A stretch of 64,000 bases of DNA, taken from positions 62,001-126,000 of the forward strand of contig NZ_JAGGMO010000003.1 of the NCBI RefSeq assembly GCF_017875395.1, in the 5' to 3' direction. This document shows positions 54,574 to 64,000 of this stretch, piece by piece. The position numbers and the translations under genes are program-made. Under the pieces are notes generated by a model that saw only the letters and a program-made list of their open reading frames with translations, was not told the DNA's origin and did no database searches. The stretch comes from Methanococcus voltae. Its GTDB lineage: Archaea > AGJL01 > Methanococci > Methanococcales > Methanococcaceae. Positions within the stretch are counted from its first letter, which is position 1, and the number at the start of each line of letters is the position of its first letter.

Positions 54574-55983
54574 ATGAAAATCATAGTTGTAGGAGGAGGA
54601 ACCTCCGGAATACTTTCAGCATTAGCCCTTGAAAAAGAAGGTCATGACGTATTAGTACTTGAAAAAAACGATAAAATCGGAGGATTATGTCGAAGTGAAA
54701 CTATTGACGGATATACTGTAGATATTGGAGTTCATGCAATAACGATGCTAAATAACGGACCGTTAACTAGACTTTTAGATAAGTATTCTCAATATCTTCC
54801 AAACTTCAAACCTTATGGAGAATACTATATAAGAACAGATCAACTTCATAAGATACCTGTTTCTATGCACGAATGGATGACTACAGCCGTAATACCTCAC
54901 AAAGATAAATTATTAGTTACTTCAAAAATTATAGACCTTATGACCGTTGGATTTGATAAAGAAGCTTCGGTATATGATATTGTTAAAGATTTAAATCTTA
55001 GTGATCCTACGTTGGAATTTTTTGACACGTTCTCGTACTTCTTAAGTGGTGAAGGAATGGATAAAACGCCCCTTTGGAGATTGTTCACCGGTGCGGGTTA
55101 CATTCCAGAAGATGATATAATCCCATTTATATATAATGATTTAAGGATAAATCCATTACGTAAATCAATTTCTAAGAAATTTGATTCAGGAAGACTTTGG
55201 AATATGGTGGATGATGGACTATTAAAATCGATTAAAAATAAATCTAAAAAATATATTACTAAATTTATGGGCGAAGCTAGATTTGGTAGCCAAGGCTATC
55301 CAATGGGTGGCGTTCAATCCATTTGCGATTGTGTATGCAATTCTATGAGAAATACAACTTTAAAAACCAATGAAGAAGTTTTAAAAATCATTCAAGAAGA
55401 AGATACGTATTATGTATACACTAAAAACGATATTTATAAAGCAGATGTCATAATTTATTCCGCACCTGCTGTTACAATCCCTAATGTTGTTAAGAATGTT
55501 GAAGAAGTCAACAAATATGATGAAAAATTCAAAAATATTAAATTTTCAGAATCTACCACTATATGGGTGGGCGATGAAGAAAATTACTTCCCGTATATTG
55601 GTTCTGAGGTTTGGGTTGATTATCCGTGTTGGGCTACAACCACATCCAATTATGACCCATGGCTTGCTCCAAAAGGAAAACATTTGATGGGCTTCTCATT
55701 TGTAAATAGCAAAGAAGAAGATGCAATTATGTCAATTGAAACTAAATTAAATATTAATCTTGATAAGGTTGATATGTTACATATTCAGAAAACAATTCCC
55801 GAACACGCCTCTTGTGCAATAGATCAGTTCTTTGTATATCCCAAAATTAAAAATAACTTCTATGTGGTAGGTACAGATTCAGACCCTCGTAGTATGGGCG
55901 TAACTAGGGCTTCGTACTCTGTTGAAATGATGCTTTCGGAATTCAAAAACACTTATCAAAATAATTTACCACCTAAATTATAA
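54574..55983 (+). CDS. FAD/NAD(P)-dependent amine-oxidase-like oxidoreductase
   Basis: The 469-residue protein starts with a dinucleotide-binding fold (IIVVGGGTSGILSALALEKE, GxGxxG at residues 7-12) and an IGGLCRSE segment, as in phytoene-desaturase, protoporphyrinogen-oxidase and UDP-galactopyranose-mutase-like flavoproteins. The C-terminal FYVVGTDSDPRSMGVTRAS carries the second FAD contact. The substrate is unknown; isoprenoid or sugar-nucleotide chemistry is possible. The binding site GGAGGGTGTGATAAC is unusually long, suggesting strong translation. Confidence 0.8.
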   Translation: MKIIVVGGGTSGILSALALEKEGHDVLVLEKNDKIGGLCRSETIDGYTVDIGVHAITMLNNGPLTRLLDKYSQYLPNFKPYGEYYIRTDQLHKIPVSMHEWMTTAVIPHKDKLLVTSKIIDLMTVGFDKEASVYDIVKDLNLSDPTLEFFDTFSYFLSGEGMDKTPLWRLFTGAGYIPEDDIIPFIYNDLRINPLRKSISKKFDSGRLWNMVDDGLLKSIKNKSKKYITKFMGEARFGSQGYPMGGVQSICDCVCNSMRNTTLKTNEEVLKIIQEEDTYYVYTKNDIYKADVIIYSAPAVTIPNVVKNVEEVNKYDEKFKNIKFSESTTIWVGDEENYFPYIGSEVWVDYPCWATTTSNYDPWLAPKGKHLMGFSFVNSKEEDAIMSIETKLNINLDKVDMLHIQKTIPEHASCAIDQFFVYPKIKNNFYVVGTDSDPRSMGVTRASYSVEMMLSEFKNTYQNNLPPKL

Positions 55984-56190
55984 TATAACAATATTTATAT
56001 TTTTTAATATTATAGAAAAGTTTAAAAATGTTTAAATATATCTTACTGTATTCGTATATTATTCGTATATTTTTGAAATTAATAAAGATAACTTATTTAA
56101 TATCTGTTTTAGAATTTTAAAAATAATTAAAAGTACTCGAAAAGTACCGAATATGAACAAAATTTTGCATTAATTTAAACTGGTGAAAAT

Positions 56191-56754
56191 TTGAAAAGAG
56201 TTTTAGATGAAACATTGGAAAGTTCCCCTATAATCCAAAGAGGAGAGTATAACTACTTCATACATCCCATAGCTGATGGCGTGCCTTTATTCACATCAGA
56301 TTTATTGAGAGATGTTGCTACAAGAACAATTAAAAAAATAGATACTAACATTGACAAGATAGTAACTGCAGAAGCTATGGGAATTCCTATTGCTACAGCT
56401 ATTTCAATGTCGACAGACATTCCTTACGTAGTTATGAGGAAAAGACAGTATTTCTTAGAAGGGGAAGTTCCTGTTCATCAAGAAACCGGATACAGTAAAG
56501 GAGAATTGTATTTAAACGGTGTTCAGAAAGGAGATAGAGTTACAATCGTAGACGATGTTTTATCAACCGGTGGAACATTAATTGCAGTCATCAGAGCCCT
56601 TGAAAGAGCAGGTGCTGAAATAGTAGATATTGTTTGCGTAATTGAAAGAGGAGATGGAAAAGCAAAAGTTAAAGAAGTAACTGGCTACGATGTACAAACT
56701 TTAGTTAAAATAGAAGTTACAGAAAACGGTGTAGTAATTTTAGAATCAAAATAA
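56191..56754 (+). CDS. hpt: Hypoxanthine/guanine phosphoribosyltransferase
   Basis: The 187-residue archaeal purine phosphoribosyltransferase has the PRPP-binding motif [14 protein letters not shown] (acidic pair at residues 121-122, STGGT at 125-129). The [20 protein letters not shown] region is typical of archaeal Hpt. It salvages hypoxanthine and guanine to IMP and GMP. The start is TTG, well supported by GGTGAAAAT directly before it. It stands alone on the plus strand. Confidence 0.92.
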   Translation: MKRVLDETLESSPIIQRGEYNYFIHPIADGVPLFTSDLLRDVATRTIKKIDTNIDKIVTAEAMGIPIATAISMSTDIPYVVMRKRQYFLEGEVPVHQETGYSKGELYLNGVQKGDRVTIVDDVLSTGGTLIAVIRALERAGAEIVDIVCVIERGDGKAKVKEVTGYDVQTLVKIEVTENGVVILESK

Positions 56755-56996
56755 TTATTTAAATCTAATATATTTGTACATATAACTTCTAATTTATTTT
56801 TAATTAATTTATTATATTTTAATTTTATTTCTATTTTATTTCTATTTTATTTATATTATTTTTGCCATAATTCTATTTTTGCCATATATTGAGTATTTTA
56901 ATTATTTTAAACAATATTTGACTATTTGACTATTTAATTCACCAAATATTTATATCAAAAATCAAATAATTTAATATATAAATAGTAGGTGATACT

Positions 56997-57515
56997 ATGG
57001 AAGCAATTTTTGAAAGAAGGAGCATAAGAAAATATCTTGAAAAGCCGATATCAAAAGAATTAATTCTTGATTTGCTAAAAGCAGGTATGTATGCCCCTAC
57101 AGCATGTAATCAACGACCTTGGGAGTTTTTAGTAATTGATAACCCCGAAACTCTGTTAAAAATTACAGAAGTTCACCCATATTCTCAAATGCTAAAGGAA
57201 GCTCCAGTTTGCATTGCTGTTTGTTGCAATAAAGACAGAACCAATAAAATAGGAGATCCATTTTGGGATCAGGATTGTGCTGCAGCTACAGAAAATATAT
57301 TGCTTGAAGCACAAGATAAAGGATTAGGTGCGGTTTGGTTAGGTGTTTATCCAAAAGAAAATCTTATGAGTGATTTGAAAAGAATTTTAGGAATTCCTGA
57401 AAACGTAATACCTTTTGCATTGATTTCATTAGGTTATCCTGCAGAAAAACCAGAATATGTTGAGAAATTTGATAGTTCTAGAGTTTATTATAATGATTGG
57501 AAACATAGATATTAA
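56997..57515 (+). CDS. Nitroreductase-family FMN oxidoreductase
   Basis: The 172-residue protein has the family N terminus (FERRSIRKYLEKPIS), the FMN contact APTACNQRPWEF and the C-terminal GLGAVWLGVYP and ISLGYPAEKPE. These flavoproteins reduce nitro compounds, quinones or F420-like acceptors with NAD(P)H; the natural substrate is not deducible. GTAGGTGATACT precedes the ATG. It is convergent with glyS. Confidence 0.88.
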   Translation: MEAIFERRSIRKYLEKPISKELILDLLKAGMYAPTACNQRPWEFLVIDNPETLLKITEVHPYSQMLKEAPVCIAVCCNKDRTNKIGDPFWDQDCAAATENILLEAQDKGLGAVWLGVYPKENLMSDLKRILGIPENVIPFALISLGYPAEKPEYVEKFDSSRVYYNDWKHRY

Positions 57516-57625
57516 TGATATTTAAAAAATAAAAAATAAAATAAAAAATAATTAAAAAGTAAAAATAAAAAGTAAAAAATGATAATTAATTACAATAAAA
57601 TAATTAAAATAAAAATGAATATTAA

Positions 57626-59380
57626 TTATTTTAAAGAATTAGCGATGTAATCGCCTAATTCTTCAATTTTTAATCTTTTTTGATTTCTTTCATCCCTTTC
57701 ACGGATTGTAACGGTTCCACTATCTAATGATTCACCATCAACAGTGATACAGAACGGAGTACCTACTTCATCCATTCTTAAATATCTTCTACCGATAGCA
57801 CCACTGTCATCATATTCTGCGATTATTCCAGAATTTCTAAGTGTTTCTTCGATTTCTTTTGCAATGATTGGCATTTGCTCTTTATTTACCAATGGGAAAA
57901 CACCTGCTTTGATAGGTGCCACAGCTGGTGCCAATTTCATGAATGTTCTATCCTCTTCTTCGTTGAAAGAGTGTTCAATAACAAAGTAGGTTATTCTATC
58001 AACACCATATGATGGCTCAATAACGTGCGGAATTACCTTTTCCCCAGTTATCTTTTTAGTTACTTTTTTAGCTCCGACATATTCGCTTGTTAATTCAAAC
58101 TCTTTACCATCGTCTGCTTTTAATAAGTATTTGTTATCTTTTTCCGAATTTTCAATATCTGAAACCATTTCTTCGATTTCTTTATAATCCATCTCTGAAA
58201 TCAACTTTTGAATTACTTTTGAATCCCCTTTAAAGGTTTTTCCCAATGCTTTAAAGTTTAATTCGATATCAAAAGTTTCAATTTCTTTAGGTTCTGCATA
58301 TTCAACAAATACACTTAAATCTTCACCGCTTGTAGCCATGTGTGATTTTAAATCGTAATCTGTCCTATCCGCTACCCCTACACATTCAACCCAACCAAAT
58401 CTATCAGAATAAAGTTCTGCGTCCCAACAATCTGAAGCATAGTGTGCCATTTCGTTTGGTAAGTGTTGTCTAAATCTCATTTTATTTGCGTCAATTCCTA
58501 CGTCGAGTAAGAAATTAGCAGTTACTGAAATAAAGTACGCAATAGCTTTGTTTTTTACGACGCCTTTTTCTACAGCTTCGCCCAAGGTCATTTTAACGAT
58601 TTTTTCATCTGCAACTAATGTTTCGTCTTCTTGGTTTGTTGAAGGTAATAATGGTAAAACCATATCTTTTACACGTTCGAACTTCTCATAGTTCTTTTTA
58701 TCAGGGTGTATGAAAAATTCAGCTTCAGCTTGGCTAAATTCTCTAAGTCTTATAACTCCCTGTCTTGGCGAAATTTCATTTCTGTATGATTTACCAATTT
58801 GAACAGCTCCAAACGGTAATTTATTTCTAAAAAACTGATTTATTCTTTTAAATTGGATAAATATACCTTGTGCAGTTTCTGGCCTCATAAAAGCTACTCT
58901 TTTACCACTTGGACCAATTGATGTTTTGAACATTAAGTTAAAGGTATCAACGTCTTTAAACTCGCCACCACATAATGGACATTTTATATTATTTTCAATG
59001 ATTAATGCCTGCAATTCTTCGAGTGTCTTACCTTCAGTATCTACGTCCACGTTTTCCTCGATTATGTGGTCTGCTCTGAATGATTCATTACATTCTTTAC
59101 ATTGCACTAATGGGTCTGTGAAGTTATCAACGTGTCCAGATGCCTTTAAAACTTCGTAAGGGTTTATTGTAGGTCCCTCTATCTCATAAAATCCTTCATT
59201 AATAATATAATGCTTTCTCCAAGTATTTACAATATTATTCTTTAAAATTGCACCTAATGGACCATAATCAAAGAAACCTGCAATTCCCCCGTAAATTTCA
59301 AAGGAATTCCATAAATAACCTCTTCTTTTAATTAAATCCATTATTTTATTATATTTTTCATTTTTATCTATTTTTTCCAT
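57626..59380 (-). CDS. glyS: Glycyl-tRNA synthetase (class II, archaeal/eukaryotic type)
   Basis: The 584-residue protein is a single-chain glycyl-tRNA synthetase that charges tRNA(Gly). It has the N-terminal KRRGYLWNSFEIYGGIAGFF, the zinc motif CKECN / CPLCGG (~96-140), motif 2 in RQGVIRLREFSQAEAEFF, and an anticodon-binding C terminus (AVAPIKAGVFPLVNKEQMP). Length and motifs are normal for archaea. GGTGATTAA precedes the ATG. Confidence 0.95.
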   Translation of the reverse strand: MEKIDKNEKYNKIMDLIKRRGYLWNSFEIYGGIAGFFDYGPLGAILKNNIVNTWRKHYIINEGFYEIEGPTINPYEVLKASGHVDNFTDPLVQCKECNESFRADHIIEENVDVDTEGKTLEELQALIIENNIKCPLCGGEFKDVDTFNLMFKTSIGPSGKRVAFMRPETAQGIFIQFKRINQFFRNKLPFGAVQIGKSYRNEISPRQGVIRLREFSQAEAEFFIHPDKKNYEKFERVKDMVLPLLPSTNQEDETLVADEKIVKMTLGEAVEKGVVKNKAIAYFISVTANFLLDVGIDANKMRFRQHLPNEMAHYASDCWDAELYSDRFGWVECVGVADRTDYDLKSHMATSGEDLSVFVEYAEPKEIETFDIELNFKALGKTFKGDSKVIQKLISEMDYKEIEEMVSDIENSEKDNKYLLKADDGKEFELTSEYVGAKKVTKKITGEKVIPHVIEPSYGVDRITYFVIEHSFNEEEDRTFMKLAPAVAPIKAGVFPLVNKEQMPIIAKEIEETLRNSGIIAEYDDSGAIGRRYLRMDEVGTPFCITVDGESLDSGTVTIRERDERNQKRLKIEELGDYIANSLK

Positions 59381-59629
59381 TTAATCACCAATTATTAAAA
59401 ATTAGATTAAATCAATTTGATTAATATTATAATTTTATCAGAATTAATAAACTCATTAAAATTAATAGAATAATTTATTATATTTTCCATTATAGTTTAT
59501 ATTATAATTTCCTATTGTTATATTTGTTTATTATATTTGTTTATATTATTTAATTATATTATTTAATTCTAACATTTACCCTCATAACATAAATATAAAC
59601 CTTAATTTTCTATTTTTAGACATTAATTA

Positions 59630-60589
59630 TTATAAAAGTATTGTTTTATTGGACAAAATTCTATCAATTAAATAAATAAATAATGCTGACGCCATTAAAT
59701 CTGCAGTAGTCCCAGGATTTAATTTATTTGATTCTTGTGATAAATACGTGTCAAAATCCAAAATTACGGTTCTATCGCCAGTTTTTTTAAAGTTTTTGAG
59801 TGTCTCTTTTGCCTTTTCAGAAACTAACTTTGAAAATTCGATGCCTTTTTTCCTTGCTATTAATGTATCAGGATATTTTGAAAGAATTTCTAAAAATGTA
59901 AGCGTTACCGCTTCGTGTATTTCCTTGCAATTCTCATAATTATTCTTTAAAAGTTCATAACCTTCATAAGATATTTTAAAATTGGAAACCCATTCTTTGG
60001 AAATGGTATCCCATTCTTTAGATATATTATAAACGTCATACAAGTTTAAATTCTTTTCAACGAGTTCCTTTTTTGAATCATTATTTTTAACGTCCGGACC
60101 CTCTTCAGGAGGATTTACATATGCCATTCCAATTTCTATTGCTTCGTATACTGCTATTGCATCATCTACGGTAGTATTATTTGTAATATATTCCGTCCAT
60201 TTTTTTAATTCTTCCAAATTAAAATTTTCTAATTTTGAAGCCGCCATTGCAATTGGAGTATGTAACATGATAATGCCCAAATTTGCGTTGGAAGGTGACC
60301 ACTTTACGGATTCGACTACTGCCTCTTTTATGGCTTTACCAACATTTATTTGAAAATCGCTGGATTCTTTTAAATCTGAATTTGAATCTAACTCTATACT
60401 TATATCCTGGTCTTTAAACATGTTTGAAGCAGAATATATGGCATTTCCAAAAGCTATTCCTGAAGTTATAAAATGATGATATTTTATGTCATGATAATCA
60501 CGGGTTCGGTGAACGTTTCCCGGTTTAAAACTACTTACTTCTAAGCAACAAGCCATTTGTGATGCTTTCATAATATCAAAAGGATTCAT
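59630..60589 (-). CDS. CitG/MdcB-like triphosphoribosyl-dephospho-CoA synthase family protein
   Basis: A 319-residue protein with the family N-terminal motif [20 protein letters not shown] and the C-terminal [17 protein letters not shown]. Bacterial relatives make the citrate-lyase or malonate-decarboxylase prosthetic-group precursor from dephospho-CoA and ATP. Methanogens lack those enzymes, so this archaeal branch probably does another ribosyl or phosphoribosyl transfer; its true role is open. GGGTGTATAAC precedes the ATG. Confidence 0.8.
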   Translation of the reverse strand: MNPFDIMKASQMACCLEVSSFKPGNVHRTRDYHDIKYHHFITSGIAFGNAIYSASNMFKDQDISIELDSNSDLKESSDFQINVGKAIKEAVVESVKWSPSNANLGIIMLHTPIAMAASKLENFNLEELKKWTEYITNNTTVDDAIAVYEAIEIGMAYVNPPEEGPDVKNNDSKKELVEKNLNLYDVYNISKEWDTISKEWVSNFKISYEGYELLKNNYENCKEIHEAVTLTFLEILSKYPDTLIARKKGIEFSKLVSEKAKETLKNFKKTGDRTVILDFDTYLSQESNKLNPGTTADLMASALFIYLIDRILSNKTILL

Positions 60590-60919
60590 TGTTATACACC
60601 CATTTAATTAATTCTATAATAATTTACTAATTTACTAATTTACTAATTTTATAGCAATTGTACATTTTAAACGTAATTCATAATAAAAATATAATCTTTA
60701 TTTAATTTATTTAAATAACACGCTGTTTTATTATAAAATATTTGGTAAAAATTGCATTAAAAATAATATAATTGCAGGTAAAAATACATATCTTTAAATA
60801 TGTTATAAGGAATATAATATATTATATAATTTGATATATCATATGATATATTATTTAGAATAGTTAAAATTCAAAATATAAATTACATCAAATAATTAAA
60901 TTATAAAATATGGGTAACT
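60590..60919. other. 330-nt divergent region, CitG-like gene / PadR regulator
   Basis: It contains promoters of both genes and a perfect 18-bp palindrome at 60835-60852, close to the PadR start. The rest is A/T-rich. Confidence 0.5.
60835..60852. promoter_or_regulatory. Perfect palindrome centred on CATATG before padR
   Basis: ATATATCATATGATATAT is self-complementary over 18 bp, about 68 bp upstream of the PadR-type regulator. PadR proteins commonly bind A/T-rich palindromes in their own promoters. The low complexity weakens the case. Confidence 0.4.
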
Positions 60920-61378
60920 ATGAAAACAAAGAAAAAAGAACTTATGGAATATTTAATACTTTATCACATCAGTGAAAAGCCATACCATGGTTATAAATTA
61001 ATTTGCGATATTTCGGAAGATATTGGAGTACCTAAAGTATCCCCAAGCTTCGTATATCCAGTTTTATCAAAATTTACTAAGAAAAAATACATCCAAGTAA
61101 TTTTACATGACGATAAAAAAGTTTATGAAATTACCGATTTAGGTTTGGGATATCTGAAGGAAAATTCTGAAAAATTAGAAAAAATTCTAAAAACTAAAGA
61201 TGATATTCGAGAATTTCATTTATCAGGCGGTACAAAATTGAGAAGTATATTAGAGGTATTGCACTCTGAATATTTCAATTTAGATTCTGAAGAACGGTTG
61301 AAAATTGGCAAATGTATGTTAAATTTTGCAAATGAATTGGAAAAAATAATTTACGAAGCTAAATTAAAAAAAATATAA
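60920..61378 (+). CDS. PadR-family transcription regulator
   Basis: The 152-residue protein has an N-terminal winged helix (MEYLILYHISEKPYHGYKLI, then PSFVYPVLSKFTKKKYIQ and a wing ending KKVYEITDLGLGYL) and a helical C-terminal dimerisation part. PadR repressors often sit beside the drug or metabolite exporters they control; the MATE exporter starts 26 nt downstream. GGGTAACT precedes the ATG. Confidence 0.85.
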   Translation: MKTKKKELMEYLILYHISEKPYHGYKLICDISEDIGVPKVSPSFVYPVLSKFTKKKYIQVILHDDKKVYEITDLGLGYLKENSEKLEKILKTKDDIREFHLSGGTKLRSILEVLHSEYFNLDSEERLKIGKCMLNFANELEKIIYEAKLKKI

Positions 61379-61404
61379 ATTAGATAACTAAAGGTGGGAT
61401 GATC

Positions 61405-62790
61405 ATGAAAACTAAGGGAGTAACTAATTTATTAGGGGACCCTAAAAAGGCAATAGTTAAAATAGCTACGCCTTTAATGCTTGCAATGTTAATTCAATCA
61501 TTGTACAATTTAGTAGATACCATATGGGTTGCAGGATTAGGTGACAGCTCACTTGCTGCTGTAGGGGTATTTTTCCCAGTGTTTTTTATGCTATTGGCAA
61601 TTTCCGGAGGTATGGGTATAGGCACTAGCTCTGCTATTTCCAGGCGTATTGGACAGGAAAACAGAAATAAAGCATCTCAAATAGCAGAACAGGGGATACT
61701 AGTATCGCTATTAATAGGTATTTTAGCACTTTTTACAATACCATTTTTAAACATCATATTTTCACTAATGGGCGTTGATGCTGATGTTGTCGGTCTTGCA
61801 TATGATTACGGAAGTATTATTATTATGGGTGCCATTTTACTTTTCTTTACCGATATGGGTTCCGCAATATTGAGGGGCGAAGGAAATGCTAAAAAACCTA
61901 TGTATGCCATTATAACAGGTTCTATTATTAACATAATACTTGATCCTATCTTTATATACATTTTAGGGTTTGGGATTAAGGGTGCTGCAATAGCCACCAT
62001 AATTTCTATGTCAATCACGAGTATAATGTTTGCATATTGGTTGCTCATTAAACAAAATAATTATATAAATATAAAATTCTCAAAAGAAAACTTAAAATTA
62101 AATTATGAAATAATTAAAGAGATATTTAAAGTAGGGTTACCCTCCTCACTTTCACACGTATCTATGTCATTATCCATGTTTGGAATGAACTATATCCTAG
62201 CTCTTGTTGCAGGTACTGCAGGAGTTGCAATATTTTCAATAGGTTGGAAAATATCTTCTATGGGGGTTATTCCACTTCAAGGGATTGGGGGTAGTCTTGT
62301 AGCAGTTACGGGTGCTGCGTATGGTGCTTGTAAACCTGAAAAAATTGAAGAAGCCTATAAATATGCGATAAAATTTGCCGTATTCATAGAATCCATAGTT
62401 GCAATTGTTATATTGGCATTGGCACCTCAAATTACATATTTATTTACCTATTCGGAAGGTTCCGCATATTTGTATGAAGGAACTATACTATTCCTAGAAT
62501 ATATGACTTTATTCTACCCTACAGTTCCATTAGCTATGCTATCTTCTGCATTATTCCAAGGAATTGGTAAAGGTACTACATCACTTATTATGACTACCTT
62601 TAGAGCATTATTTATGCAGTTGTTAGCCTCTTACGTATTCGGATGCGTATTGGGATATGGATTAGAAGGTGTTTGGATGGGTATAATCGTTGGAAATCTA
62701 ATATCTGTTATAATAATATTTGCAGTTGGACTTAATACCATAAAGAAATTAAAAAATATATTACATAAAGAAGAAGAAATTGAATTTTAA
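61405..62790 (+). CDS. MATE-family efflux transporter, copy 1
   Basis: A 461-residue exporter with about twelve helices in two halves, starting MKTKGVTNLLGDPKKAIVKI, with LVDTIWVAGLGDSSLAAVG and SAILRGEGNAKKPMYAI as typical MATE segments. It likely expels organic cations or other toxic compounds with Na+ or H+ exchange. It is probably co-transcribed with the PadR gene. The ATG at 61405 is preferred over 61399 because GGTGG (61393-61397) abuts the earlier codon. It shares two long identical DNA stretches with copy 2. Confidence 0.9.
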   Translation: MKTKGVTNLLGDPKKAIVKIATPLMLAMLIQSLYNLVDTIWVAGLGDSSLAAVGVFFPVFFMLLAISGGMGIGTSSAISRRIGQENRNKASQIAEQGILVSLLIGILALFTIPFLNIIFSLMGVDADVVGLAYDYGSIIIMGAILLFFTDMGSAILRGEGNAKKPMYAIITGSIINIILDPIFIYILGFGIKGAAIATIISMSITSIMFAYWLLIKQNNYINIKFSKENLKLNYEIIKEIFKVGLPSSLSHVSMSLSMFGMNYILALVAGTAGVAIFSIGWKISSMGVIPLQGIGGSLVAVTGAAYGACKPEKIEEAYKYAIKFAVFIESIVAIVILALAPQITYLFTYSEGSAYLYEGTILFLEYMTLFYPTVPLAMLSSALFQGIGKGTTSLIMTTFRALFMQLLASYVFGCVLGYGLEGVWMGIIVGNLISVIIIFAVGLNTIKKLKNILHKEEEIEF

Positions 62791-62978
62791 TATATTAATA
62801 TATAAATATATAAATATAAAATTTTCAAGTAAAAATAACATTCTAAAATATCAATACTATTACTTTTTTATATTTCTAAGAAATTTACTATAATATTGGA
62901 GTATAAATTTAACAATAGTAATATAAGAATTGAAATTAGAAAATATAAAAAACTAATTAATTAAAAAAGGGGGAAAGT

Positions 62979-64000
62979 ATGGAAACACAAGGCGTAACTA
63001 ATTTACTAGGGGACCCCAAAAAAGCGATTCTTAAGATATCTACACCTTTGATAGTTGCTATGTTAATTCAGACACTATACAACCTAGTAGATACAATATG
63101 GGTTGCAGGTCTAGGTGACAGCTCACTTGCTGCTGTAGGGGTATTTTTCCCATTCTTCTTTATACTGATGGCTGTATCCAATGGTGTAGGAGTGGGTGCT
63201 AGTTCTGCCATATCAAGGCGTATTGGTCAAAATAATCGAGAAAAAGCGTCGGTAATAGCCGAACAAAGTATAATATTATCATTTATAATTGGCATATTAG
63301 TAATAGTTACCATACCGTTCTTAAAAGCGATGTTCTTAGGGCTAGGATTTGAAGAGGATGTCTCAAATCTTGCTTATGATTACGGTAGCATTATGATTTT
63401 AGGTTCTGTAATATTATTCTTCACTAATATGGGTTCTTCAATACTTAGGGGGGAAGGAAACACTAAAAAACCTATGTACGCGATAGTTATAGGTTCCATC
63501 ATAAATATAATACTTGATCCTATCTTTATATATGTATTAGGCTGGGGAATTAAAGGTGCTGCAATTGCAACGGTTATTTCAATGTTAGTTACTGCTTTGT
63601 TATTTGCATATTGGATATTTATTAGTAAAAACAATTATGTAAACATGAAATTCTCAAAAGATCGATTAATACCCGAATATTCAGTATATAAAGAAATATT
63701 TAAAGTCGGAATACCTGCGTCACTTGCTCAAATTTCGATGTCACTATCAATGTTTGCCATGAATTATATTATTGCAATTGTGGGAGGTACTGCAGGGATT
63801 GCAATATATTCCACAGGCTGGAGAATAGTATCTTTGGGAGTTATTCCACTTCATGCTATTGCTGCGGGTGTTGTAGCAGTTGCGGGTGCTGCATATGGTG
63901 CTTGTAAACCTGAAAAAATTGAAGAAGCCTATAAATATGCTATAAAATTTGCAGTAGTTTGTGAAACAGTTGTGGCAGTTGTAATATTACTATTAACGCC
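62979..64000 (+). CDS. MATE-family efflux transporter, copy 2 (5' part)
   Basis: The frame runs from ATG at 62979 (GGGGGAAAGT before it) to the window edge without a stop, giving 340 residues of an expected ~460. It starts METQGVTNLLGDPKKAILKI and follows copy 1 closely in order and motifs (SSILRGEGNTKKPMYAI). It is a tandem duplicate, 188 nt after copy 1. Parts of the two genes are identical at DNA level while others have diverged, suggesting gene conversion. Substrate unknown. Confidence 0.9.
   Translation, partial: METQGVTNLLGDPKKAILKISTPLIVAMLIQTLYNLVDTIWVAGLGDSSLAAVGVFFPFFFILMAVSNGVGVGASSAISRRIGQNNREKASVIAEQSIILSFIIGILVIVTIPFLKAMFLGLGFEEDVSNLAYDYGSIMILGSVILFFTNMGSSILRGEGNTKKPMYAIVIGSIINIILDPIFIYVLGWGIKGAAIATVISMLVTALLFAYWIFISKNNYVNMKFSKDRLIPEYSVYKEIFKVGIPASLAQISMSLSMFAMNYIIAIVGGTAGIAIYSTGWRIVSLGVIPLHAIAAGVVAVAGAAYGACKPEKIEEAYKYAIKFAVVCETVVAVVILLLT

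Overview
The window is AT-rich DNA, well under one-third G+C by eye, from a mesophilic methanogenic archaeon of the Methanococcus type. Methanococcus voltae or a close relative is my best guess; this rests on gene content, since no 16S gene is present. Supporting genes are energy-converting hydrogenase Eha, AksA (coenzyme B synthesis), a methanogenesis marker protein, PSTK (selenocysteine pathway), archaeal ribosomal proteins S19e, L39e and L40e, a bifunctional NAD kinase/inositol-phosphatase, and GGTG-type ribosome binding sites about 5 nt before most starts. I found no rRNA, tRNA, CRISPR array or insertion sequence.

Layout. 1-13.2 kb: the 3' end of an aldehyde dehydrogenase, TldD, an iron/corrinoid ABC importer with a DUF364 metal-chelation protein, NAD kinase, PSTK, a deoxyadenosine/SAH deaminase, prefoldin alpha, an isolated EhbA-like gene and a small HTH gene. 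13.4-26.7 kb (minus strand): a CBS-domain protein, three polyferredoxins (18 predicted [4Fe-4S] clusters in total), the 15 hydrogenase genes ehaO to ehaA, and an XRE-type regulator at the upstream end. 27-30.6 kb: a ZPR1 zinc-finger protein, a 0.7-kb gene-poor gap, and three unusual secreted or membrane proteins. 30.6-42.7 kb: a corrinoid methyl-transfer locus. 42.8-49 kb: ribosomal and housekeeping genes, aksA, methanogenesis marker 3 and a YhbY-like protein. 49-60.6 kb: an anion transporter, L40e, Tsr3, a tRNA methylase, an FAD oxidoreductase, hpt, a nitroreductase, glycyl-tRNA synthetase and a CitG-like protein. 60.9-64 kb: a PadR regulator followed by two tandem MATE exporters, the second cut by the window edge.

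How the genes work together. Eha would use the ion gradient to drive reduction of low-potential ferredoxin with H2, and its polyferredoxins would carry the electrons away. The 30.6-42.7 kb locus holds a corrinoid protein, two UroD-type methyltransferases, an MtaA-like methyltransferase, a degenerate second MtaA-like protein, a RACo-type ATP-dependent corrinoid activator, a CobW GTPase, an MFS transporter, a 49-residue Cys-rich protein and a divergent winged-helix regulator. This is the full logic of a substrate:corrinoid:CoM methyl-transfer pathway in a lineage usually thought of as living on H2/CO2 or formate. The substrate cannot be read from the sequence, and this locus is the best candidate for an undescribed system here. 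Repeated and palindromic sites sit in its two promoter regions.

Limits: family calls come from motifs, length and neighbours read by eye. Most starts were chosen by ribosome-binding-site spacing. In DNA this AT-rich, short palindromes and TATA-like motifs arise by chance, so the operator and hairpin calls are tentative.
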